This document shows, one piece after another, positions 9,063-14,973 of a stretch of DNA of 64,000 nucleotides. The stretch comes from Clostridia bacterium (lineage in GTDB: Bacteria; Bacillota; Clostridia; Oscillospirales; Acutalibacteraceae), in NCBI GenBank assembly GCA_017450005.1, contig JAFSYM010000026.1:25338-89337 (forward strand). Direction: 5' to 3'. The first letter of the stretch is position 1; every line of letters begins with the position of its first letter. Position numbers and translations under genes: made by a program. The notes beneath the pieces are model-generated. The model made no database searches. It saw only the letters and a program-made list of their open reading frames with translations, and was not told the DNA's origin.

Positions 9063-10577
9063 TTATCTGACGAAGCAGTTTGACGTGCAGTTGATCGCCC
9101 AGTACACGCATTTGCCGACGTTCTCGAAATCCTGCGCATTTCCGATCAACGTATTCGGATACTGCTTTTTCGCCACATAGACGCGATATTCGCTGTGGTC
9201 TGCTCCCAGTTTCAGGCTCGATCCGGAGTCCACATCGCCTTCCCAGATCCATGCGCCGTTGTAGTCCCGGAGCGTGACGTGCATCTTGCCGCTTGTTTTA
9301 CGGCCGGTCATATCGTAGCTGAACACCTTGATGTAGGCTGTTCCGCGGTTTTTGTTCAGGCAGACCCGCGTATACCCTTTTGCGACATATCCCTGGTCAA
9401 AGTTTCCTGTCTTCCATGTTTCCTTCGCGCTGACACGTACGGAAACAGACGCCGAATACCCCGTTGACGCTCTGACCGTGATCGTTGCTGTCCCTGCTTT
9501 TTTGGCTGTTACAGTGCCCGATGAGGATACCGAAACAACACCGGTGTCCGAGGATGACCAGGTGTAAGACGATGCGCCGGGGACTGACTTCGCCTTGTAA
9601 TAGACCACGTCTCCTGCCGTAAGCAGCGTGTCCGACGCAGAGCAGTCAATATATACGCCCTTGACCGTGACGGAACAAGTTGCTGTATAGCCGTTTATGG
9701 TCTTTGCGGTTATCGTTGCCGTTCCCGGTTGGTTGGCTGTGATTCTTCCTTTCGACACGGACACAACGCCGGAATTGGAGGAGGACCAACTGACAGATTT
9801 GTTTCCTGCGTTCGACGGATATACGGTCGCTGTCAGGGTATAGCTGCTTCCTTTACTGATCGAGACAGACGAGGTATTTAACCGAATACCGGTCGGACTG
9901 ACGGAAGCGGACGTGTCCTTGACGGTGATCGTTCTGGTGTTGGTGCCCGAAAGCGAACCGGTAATCTTCGATTGGATTTTCCACGTGCCGACAGTATCCA
10001 GCGTCTGGCCGATCCAGTTGCAGTCGCAGTCATTGTATGTGTACGTGAAGGCGCAGCTTCCGTTCGGGCGGTAGATGGACAAAGTCATATTGCAGGTGCC
10101 GCTGCCGTAGGATTTGTACAGGTTTCCGTCGACGTCATGCAGATAGCCCCAGACATACACAAACGTGCCCTTGGAAAATGAACCGGCTTCGTAACTTCTT
10201 GCCTGTGAAAGCTGATAGCCGGAGCCCCTTACGCTGGCGAACACATCGTTATAGGAGCTTCTCGGACTGCCGCATCCGCTGTAACGACAATAGTCCAGAC
10301 ACACCCAGCCGCTTTGGTTTCCGTTCGTGCAGCGGATCGAGGACGTGTAGCCCCAGGAACCGCTTGTCCGACTTACGGTAAAGGATATGTTGGGTGATGC
10401 TGCGCCAACGCGGGCATATCCGGAACCGGGACCCGTGCGGACATTGACGCCTGCCGACGTGTTTACGGTGTATGTGCCGTTGCTGTAAGCGCTTGCTGTG
10501 AAGGTCGCGACGGCTAAGACGCACATCACGGCAAGAATGGTGGATAACACTCTCTTCATTGTGCATGTTTTATACAT
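9063..10577 (-). CDS. Secreted SH3-like and bacterial Ig-like (BIG2) protein
   Basis: A 504-residue exported protein. A signal peptide (residues about 7-30, KRVLSTILAVMCVLAVATFT) precedes an SH3b-like domain with VNVRTGPGSGYARVG at about 42-60, a cysteine-rich middle region, and two BIG2 domains: about 235-310 (VTGIRL-type start, WSSSNSGVVSVSKGRITANQ) and 312-385. The C-terminal 110 residues are unassigned. SH3b and BIG2 modules usually bind cell wall or surface ligands. AGGAGA lies 7 nt before the ATG at 10577. The preceding minus-strand genes encode a VirD4-like ATPase and a ClpP-like protease, but a strong terminator separates them, so shared function is only a possibility. Confidence 0.8.
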   Translation of the reverse strand: MYKTCTMKRVLSTILAVMCVLAVATFTASAYSNGTYTVNTSAGVNVRTGPGSGYARVGAASPNISFTVSRTSGSWGYTSSIRCTNGNQSGWVCLDYCRYSGCGSPRSSYNDVFASVRGSGYQLSQARSYEAGSFSKGTFVYVWGYLHDVDGNLYKSYGSGTCNMTLSIYRPNGSCAFTYTYNDCDCNWIGQTLDTVGTWKIQSKITGSLSGTNTRTITVKDTSASVSPTGIRLNTSSVSISKGSSYTLTATVYPSNAGNKSVSWSSSNSGVVSVSKGRITANQPGTATITAKTINGYTATCSVTVKGVYIDCSASDTLLTAGDVVYYKAKSVPGASSYTWSSSDTGVVSVSSSGTVTAKKAGTATITVRASTGYSASVSVRVSAKETWKTGNFDQGYVAKGYTRVCLNKNRGTAYIKVFSYDMTGRKTSGKMHVTLRDYNGAWIWEGDVDSGSSLKLGADHSEYRVYVAKKQYPNTLIGNAQDFENVGKCVYWAINCTSNCFVR

Positions 10578-10653
10578 GGCAAATTCTCCTTATCAGATAA
10601 ATGTTGTTTTTGTGTACAGACGGATTCCGGGATAATTGCCTTTTGCCCGATCG

Positions 10654-10722
10654 TCAGGATGAGTCGTGATGTACATGATTGGAATGACGGGTGCCGAAAA
10701 AATGTCTTGTCCTATGTACCAC
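10654..10722 (-). CDS. Possible His-rich 22-residue leader ORF
   Basis: A GTG at 10722 lies 7 nt after a perfect AGGAGG and opens a 22-codon frame with six histidines (MVHRTRHFFGTRHSNHVHHD...), ending 77 nt before the SH3/Ig-like gene. It may be a leader peptide or chance. The Shine-Dalgarno match is the only positive evidence. Confidence 0.3.
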   Translation of the reverse strand: MVHRTRHFFGTRHSNHVHHDSS

Positions 10723-10752
10723 CGTCTAACCTCCTTTCCGGATCTTCCTTGG

Positions 10753-10772
10753 AAAAAAAGCGGCCGAAGCCG
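10753..10772 (-). terminator. Terminator after the VirD4-like gene
   Basis: In minus-strand sense CGGC-TTCG-GCCG is followed by seven T residues. It separates the VirD4-like operon from the secreted SH3/Ig-like gene. Confidence 0.8.
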
Positions 10773-10783
10773 ATCTTGGTCGA

Positions 10784-12052
10784 TTACGCCACTCTGTGAT
10801 CGTTATCCCCGTCTTTCTCCGACGACCTGATAAACAACAGGTACATCGGATCCGACAGAGTGTCGTATCTCGGAGCAATCACGGGCTGTTTGCCGGACCG
10901 GAACACAATCACACTTCCCATTTCCATGAACATTACCTCCTCAAGAGGAAGGTTGATTATCTGGCTTATATATTCGCAGGTTTTCTTATTCATGCCGCCC
11001 GGCAAATAAGCCACGCTGCTGCAGTTGTCCATGATCACAGTAGCGGAATCCGGCCCGTATGTGGCGTCCAACTGAGATAAACTCTGGCAGAGCATAAGGC
11101 TGCTGATGCCTGCAGCTCTGAAAGTCGATATGGATTTCTCATAGTTCTGAATGGGAAAGCCGCAGCTGAAATCATCGAAAATCAACTTCACGTCTCTCGG
11201 CAGCCGATGATTCTTTCGCGTTTCGGCATATTCCATCAGGCGGCGGATAGCGATTCCGAACAGAAGATTCGCGAAACCGTATTGCGCAGTCCTGACCGGG
11301 CTTGTGAGAATGAAGATAGCGGTACGATCTGTCGCAAAATCCTCAAAGCGGATGTTCGCATCCCTGCTCATAGCCGATTGAATCGACACGGGGAACATAT
11401 TTTGAATGGACTTCTCCAGATCATCTCTTGCACATCCTGCCGTTCCGTACGGCAACTGCGTAAAGGACATGAATTTACGTACCGCAACGGAATCTGGCGC
11501 CATGCTTTCAAGCCTCGAAAACTCTCTGTCCAGCGATGTGACGATGCCTTTGCCGTCCTCCTTGATTTTCAGCCTGTAGAAAAGATCAATGACCTTTTTC
11601 ATGGTCGGGTTGTCTTCGGTCATTATAACGAAATAGATCAGAGCGGTCATCAGCGATTCGTTTGCTTCGCGCCAATAAGGGTCAAATTTCGTTGCACGCT
11701 GATAATCGGGGTTTCCGTTTGCGATTTGCCGTGCAAGTTCCTGAATATCATCAACTGAGGAAACATACAGAAGCGGATCCGGAATCAGATCGCCTCTTCC
11801 GGGGTTTGCCAGGTTCCATACATAGGTCTTATATCCCCGTTCCTTAAAAAAGGACACGGCGCTTGAAACCACGCTGCGCTTGGCGAATGTGCCGATCAGA
11901 CTGCTGTCTCTCATATGGCAGAGCGTCGGAAGCACGATCGACATGCTTTTGCCTGTCCCGGTTCCTCCGAAAACGATCTGATTGTCGTTGGGTCTGTCCG
12001 ACCCCAGTCCTCCGTCAAGAATAACGTCCTTAGCAAGAATGACTTTATCCAT
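10784..12052 (-). CDS. Soluble VirD4/TraG-like ATPase
   Basis: A 422-residue ATPase of the type IV secretion coupling-protein family. Walker A is GGTGTGKS (residues about 29-36), Walker B is VKLIFDDFS (about 275), and LCQSLSQLDATYG (about 312-324) matches the TraG/VirD4 C-terminal motif. Full coupling proteins have about 550-650 residues with two N-terminal membrane segments; this one starts almost at the ATPase core and has no membrane segment. No relaxase, VirB4 or mating-pore gene is present nearby, so it is not part of an intact conjugation module here. It starts 12 nt after the ClpP-like gene, which suggests the two act together. Function is unknown. Confidence 0.82.
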   Translation of the reverse strand: MDKVILAKDVILDGGLGSDRPNDNQIVFGGTGTGKSMSIVLPTLCHMRDSSLIGTFAKRSVVSSAVSFFKERGYKTYVWNLANPGRGDLIPDPLLYVSSVDDIQELARQIANGNPDYQRATKFDPYWREANESLMTALIYFVIMTEDNPTMKKVIDLFYRLKIKEDGKGIVTSLDREFSRLESMAPDSVAVRKFMSFTQLPYGTAGCARDDLEKSIQNMFPVSIQSAMSRDANIRFEDFATDRTAIFILTSPVRTAQYGFANLLFGIAIRRLMEYAETRKNHRLPRDVKLIFDDFSCGFPIQNYEKSISTFRAAGISSLMLCQSLSQLDATYGPDSATVIMDNCSSVAYLPGGMNKKTCEYISQIINLPLEEVMFMEMGSVIVFRSGKQPVIAPRYDTLSDPMYLLFIRSSEKDGDNDHRVA

Positions 12053-12064
12053 TTCTGTTCTCCT

Positions 12065-12643
12065 TTACACGATCGATGTAACGATCCGATCACACAAGCC
12101 GAATGCTACAGCCTCCTGCGCATTCAGGTAGTTGTCAAAGGCAATTGCCTTGTCGATACTCTCTATGTCTTTTCCCGTATCTTTTGCAAGAAGCTCTGCA
12201 ATGATTCTTTTCGTTTCCATGATGGATTCGGCAGTTCTTTGAATCGATGAGGCTGATCCTGCAAATCCGCCGGAAAGCAGCGGTTCATGCAGGAGAAGCT
12301 TGCTGTGCGGCGTGGCGAAGCGGCGACCCTTCTGACCGCCTGCAAGAATGATTGCCGCCATAGATGCGCACAACCCGATGCAATAAAGATTGATCTCTGT
12401 CCTGCACCCCTGCAGCGCATCATAGATCAGTAACCCGGCATTGATTTCGCCGCCCGGCGAGTTGATATAGACGTCGATCGGTTTGTCCCGGTTTTCTTTG
12501 GTCAAAAGCATGATCTGACGAACAAAAGCACACGCGGACATATGCGTGATTTCGCCCTCCAGAAATATCCTTCTGTCCGATAGCAGTCTGGATTCAATCG
12601 GCACAACCGTAATCCCGGAACTTGTTTTTACAATCGTTTGCAT
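12065..12643 (-). CDS. ClpP-like serine protease of the accessory operon
   Basis: A 192-residue ClpP-family peptidase. The catalytic triad is intact: Ser94 (GLCASMAA), His119 (KLLLHEP) and Asp170 (FDNYLNAQEA). Housekeeping clpP normally neighbours clpX, lon or tig; this copy sits between a zinc-ribbon gene and a VirD4-like ATPase and is more divergent, so it is probably a specialised paralog. The ATG at 12643 overlaps the stop of the preceding gene (TAATG) and follows GAGGAGGAAG, which lies inside that gene. A ClpP barrel needs an AAA+ partner; whether the VirD4-like ATPase plays that role is speculation. Confidence 0.85.
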   Translation of the reverse strand: MQTIVKTSSGITVVPIESRLLSDRRIFLEGEITHMSACAFVRQIMLLTKENRDKPIDVYINSPGGEINAGLLIYDALQGCRTEINLYCIGLCASMAAIILAGGQKGRRFATPHSKLLLHEPLLSGGFAGSASSIQRTAESIMETKRIIAELLAKDTGKDIESIDKAIAFDNYLNAQEAVAFGLCDRIVTSIV

Positions 12644-12822
12644 TATGCGTCTTCCTCCTCTTGCGCTGTAAGAAATGAATGAATGCGCGAAATCATCTGA
12701 CACTTTTTACACAGAGGATTGCGCTGCCGCTGTAAGTCTTCCGGCATGATTGCATCCCCGAAAACGGCTTTATAGCTTTTCCCGCACCGACTACACGTTA
12801 AAATCATCGACCATTTACGCAT
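12643..12822 (-). CDS. Small zinc-ribbon protein
   Basis: A 59-residue protein with two CxxC pairs, CSRC near residue 10 and CKKC near 38, spaced as in a zinc ribbon, with an acidic C-terminus ending EEEDA. AAAGGAG lies about 10 nt before the ATG at 12822. Its stop overlaps the ClpP-like start by one base, which implies coupled translation and perhaps an adaptor or regulatory role for the protease. No named family was recognised. Confidence 0.7.
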   Translation of the reverse strand: MRKWSMILTCSRCGKSYKAVFGDAIMPEDLQRQRNPLCKKCQMISRIHSFLTAQEEEDA

Positions 12823-12867
12823 GAATAATCGACTCCTTTCATGGATGCGCTTGTGTGTTTTTCCGCG

Positions 12868-13041
12868 TTATCCTTCCGATCTCCCGCGTTTTTTTCCGGC
12901 GTCAGAACGCTTGGCACGCCAGCGTCCATCCTGGTTACGACTGCGGTTCTGCCCCGCGGTCGGTCCGGTTTTTACAACAGGTCCTCCGGTCTCCCGCGGG
13001 CTTTTTCCGGTTGGTCTTTTGGCTTCGCTTTTGAGACTCAT
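12868..13041 (-). CDS. Small highly basic protein
   Basis: A 57-residue, Lys/Arg/Gly/Pro-rich, probably disordered protein (MSLKSEAKRPTGKSPRETGG at the N-terminus, GKKRGRSEG at the C-terminus). AGGAGG lies 7 nt before the ATG at 13041. It belongs to a run of small minus-strand genes that each have a near-perfect ribosome-binding site. The composition suggests nucleic-acid or ribosome binding, but this is inference. Confidence 0.6.
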   Translation of the reverse strand: MSLKSEAKRPTGKSPRETGGPVVKTGPTAGQNRSRNQDGRWRAKRSDAGKKRGRSEG

Positions 13042-13060
13042 AGTTATTCCTCCTGTCGTT

Positions 13061-13117
13061 TTATCTGTATTGGTTTGTGATCGAGTGCCAAATGAAACCA
13101 AGCACATAGAATATCAT
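13061..13117 (-). CDS. 18-residue hydrophobic peptide ORF
   Basis: AAAGGAGG lies 8 nt before an ATG that opens MIFYVLGFIWHSITNQYR. The first 12 residues are strongly hydrophobic, so a membrane-associated microprotein is possible. Expression is supported only by the ribosome-binding site and its place in the run of small genes. Confidence 0.45.
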   Translation of the reverse strand: MIFYVLGFIWHSITNQYR

Positions 13118-13136
13118 CCCATTCGCCTCCTTTCTG

Positions 13137-13298
13137 TCAATCCTCATCTTTTTTCTTCTTTCGATTTTGAATGCATTCCACAAGCGGGTGAATGGCGATC
13201 AGCAGGCTGCCTGTTGCAGAAATGATTTCTGCAGCCGCAAGAATCGTCCCTGCTGTGCCTGCGGCTGTTGTTGCGGCCGCTGCAATCAAAGAAAACAC
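13137..13298 (-). CDS. 53-residue hydrophobic peptide
   Basis: The sequence has an alanine/threonine-rich hydrophobic segment (AAAATTAAGTAGTILAAAEI) followed by a second apolar stretch and a charged tail (NRKKKKDED), consistent with a small membrane protein with a cytoplasmic basic end. I choose GTG at 13298 because AGGAGG lies 9 nt upstream; the in-frame ATG at 13307 directly abuts the AGGAGG and would have no spacing. No family recognised. Confidence 0.6.
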   Translation of the reverse strand: MFSLIAAAATTAAGTAGTILAAAEIISATGSLLIAIHPLVECIQNRKKKKDED

Positions 13299-13339
13299 TA
13301 TAAACATCCTCCTCTGTAAAACATCAGGTTTGCAACGCC

Positions 13340-13414
13340 TTATTTGACGACCCCGGATACCGCGCCAAGCACAGAACCTACGGCAATCAGAATACCGCCG
13401 ATTATTGCAAGCAT
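13340..13414 (-). CDS. 24-residue glycine-zipper-like peptide
   Basis: AAAAGGAGGTG precedes an ATG for MLAIIGGILIAVGSVLGAVS followed by GVVK. The peptide is almost wholly hydrophobic with small residues spaced as in glycine zippers, resembling membrane-active microproteins or type I toxins. It is one of several small genes in tandem. Confidence 0.6.
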   Translation of the reverse strand: MLAIIGGILIAVGSVLGAVSGVVK

Positions 13415-13474
13415 ATCTGCACACCTCCTTTTCGCCAATCGCTTTGTCTGCCGTGTCTTTATGTACTTATCATA

Positions 13475-13615
13475 TCAAATCATAACGCCGCTTGGAAATT
13501 TGTATCGGAAAAGAAAGTCGCCGCCTGGTTCCGGATTAAACATGCCGATGATCTTCGCGATCGTCTTTTTCAGTCGTTTTAATAAACGTCTGATACTTCG
13601 GATAATCGTTTGCAT
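13475..13615 (-). CDS. 46-residue cationic amphipathic peptide
   Basis: The N-terminal half (MQTIIRSIRRLLKRLKKTIA, then KIIG) would form an amphipathic cationic helix like many membrane-active peptides; the rest is NPEPGG and a short aromatic tail. Its ATG overlaps the stop of the 124-residue gene upstream (TAATG), with AAGGGAAG as ribosome-binding site. The junction sequence is the same as at the zinc-ribbon/ClpP-like junction, including the encoded MQTI, which points to a duplication. Confidence 0.6.
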   Translation of the reverse strand: MQTIIRSIRRLLKRLKKTIAKIIGMFNPEPGGDFLFRYKFPSGVMI

Positions 13616-13626
13616 TATGCGTCTTC
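13603..13626. repeat. 24-bp duplicated gene junction, copy 2
   Basis: AATCGTTTGCATTATGCGTC followed by TTCC occurs here and at 12632-12655. Each copy spans the end of one gene (encoding ...EDA-stop), its overlap with the next start and the codons for MQTI. An exact 24-bp repeat at two coupled junctions suggests duplication or recombination inside the operon. Confidence 0.85.
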
Positions 13627-13989
13627 CCTTTCTCGCTGTATATCAAGCAGCCTACTGCATACGCATCTCTCCGTTTCCTCTGAAGAATCATACGACCGTT
13701 GCAGAACGGGCGGTTCATATTCATACAGTATGTATTCTTCTGCCGCCTTCAGCAAATGCCGAATACTTGCACGGAGTTTCTGGCTTGCCGGCGAGCGATT
13801 GTTTCGACGTACGGAACGAACGAGCTCCTCGATTCTGACGCCGTCTTTCAGATAGCCGAACAGGAGAGCATTATGTTTATGTGCAGCCAACACTCTCTCG
13901 ACGCCAGAGAAGTCCAGGTAGATGATAAAGCCGGATCTGGAACCGTTGTTCCTTGCAAACACTCGTACGTTGTGCATATTTTTGAACAT
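13615..13989 (-). CDS. 124-residue protein of unknown function, first gene of the small-protein operon
   Basis: No family was recognised. The protein is basic and probably soluble, with predicted helices around EELVRSVRRNNRSPASQKLR and a C-terminal CVCSRLLDIQREREDA. GAGGAGA lies 6 nt before the ATG at 13989. Its stop overlaps the start of the cationic peptide gene. A terminator separates it from the HD-domain gene upstream, so it probably opens its own transcript; I see only a weak promoter-like TTTCTT-17-TATGAT at about 14036-14064. Confidence 0.65.
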   Translation of the reverse strand: MFKNMHNVRVFARNNGSRSGFIIYLDFSGVERVLAAHKHNALLFGYLKDGVRIEELVRSVRRNNRSPASQKLRASIRHLLKAAEEYILYEYEPPVLQRSYDSSEETERCVCSRLLDIQREREDA

Positions 13990-14245
13990 TTTCGATCTCC
14001 TCTCGTTGTTCGTGTCCTGGTTTGTTTTTGTGTATCTATCATACTACCGGCCGGAACGGAAAGAAAATTCAAATCGGAAATCTTTGTTGCATTTTTCAGA
14101 ATCGCCGTTTATTTGCATACATGTTAAGATCTGCATAGAATCCTGAAATGCTGAACAATATGGGTTCGATGCGCAAAGATATTACAGCATTCTGCAACAG
14201 AACGCGACTGCATATCGGAAAGAATTGTTTCCGGGCAGCAAAAAA
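13990..14245. other. Intergenic stretch before the small-protein operon
   Basis: This roughly 250-bp AT-richer region holds only a weak promoter-like sequence for the minus-strand 124-residue gene. I see no further ORF with a ribosome-binding site and no RNA gene. Confidence 0.4.
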
Positions 14246-14269
14246 GAGCAGCGTCGTAAAACGCTGCTC
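14238..14269 (-). terminator. Terminator after the HD-domain gene
   Basis: In minus-strand sense GAGCAGCGT pairs with ACGCTGCTC around a 6-nt loop and is followed by TTTTTT. It ends the WYL-HD transcript. Confidence 0.85.
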
Positions 14270-14286
14270 CTGACGGGGATTGTATT

Positions 14287-14973
14287 CTATTGTGCGAAGA
14301 ACTCCGAAACGATTTCCCTGATACGGCCTGCCTTTTGCATTTTGTGCGCTCTGGAATCGATCAACGTGCCGTTTTTATACACAAATTCAGCCTGCGCGGA
14401 TGCATCTGCCCGACAGAGTTCCATCAGATTCAACCACACGCTTTTCGCATCTTCGGCTTCAAACAATGCGTTCTCACGCATCACTTTTTTCAGATGTGCC
14501 CCTACGTTTTTCAACGTGATTTCTTTTTGATATGGATTCTGACGATCACCTTTCTCTGCCGGAAGAATCCACGAAATGAAATCATCGTGGTGGGTGATAT
14601 AAAAACAAATCAATTCGATTTCACGCGCCGAATAGCCTAATTCCGCAAGAATCGGCGCGGCAATCTGCGCCGATTCTTGGGCGTGCCCGTAGAATACCGT
14701 CCGCCCCTGCTTTTCAAATGCGACGCAAGGTTTTCCGATATCGTGAAAGAACGCTGCCGTCCGAAGGACGGTCGGATAGGACGAACCGATTTCATCGACC
14801 GCGTGAAGCGTATGCAAAAACAAATCGTAGCAGTGATGCGGATTGTTCTGTGCGAACCCTATCATCTGTGCAACGGCATTGCCCAGCAAATCACGAACTT
14901 CATCCCGGCTTTTATTTTGCCAAAAAGAAAGCGGTTCCCGCAGACTGTTTTCAAATTCTTGTTTTTTTATCAT
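14287..14973 (-). CDS. HD-domain phosphohydrolase
   Basis: A 228-residue HD-superfamily hydrolase with the metal ligands His54 (LFLHTLHA), the HD pair His77-Asp78 (FFHDIGKP) and His97 (YGHAQES). The arrangement resembles the HD domain of tRNA nucleotidyltransferases, but no nucleotidyltransferase domain is present. Its start overlaps the stop of the double-WYL gene by 4 nt (ATGA), so the two are co-translated. WYL proteins often sense nucleotide or nucleic-acid signals, so a nucleotide-hydrolysing partner in defence or stress signalling is plausible but inferred. Confidence 0.82.
   Translation of the reverse strand: MIKKQEFENSLREPLSFWQNKSRDEVRDLLGNAVAQMIGFAQNNPHHCYDLFLHTLHAVDEIGSSYPTVLRTAAFFHDIGKPCVAFEKQGRTVFYGHAQESAQIAAPILAELGYSAREIELICFYITHHDDFISWILPAEKGDRQNPYQKEITLKNVGAHLKKVMRENALFEAEDAKSVWLNLMELCRADASAQAEFVYKNGTLIDSRAHKMQKAGRIREIVSEFFAQ

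Noticed and set aside
10784..12052. Part of an intact integrative conjugative element
   Set aside because: No relaxase, VirB4, integrase, att sites or mating-pore genes are visible in the window.
12065..12643. Housekeeping clpP
   Set aside because: Context (zinc ribbon, VirD4-like ATPase, small peptides) and absence of clpX, tig or lon point to an accessory paralog.
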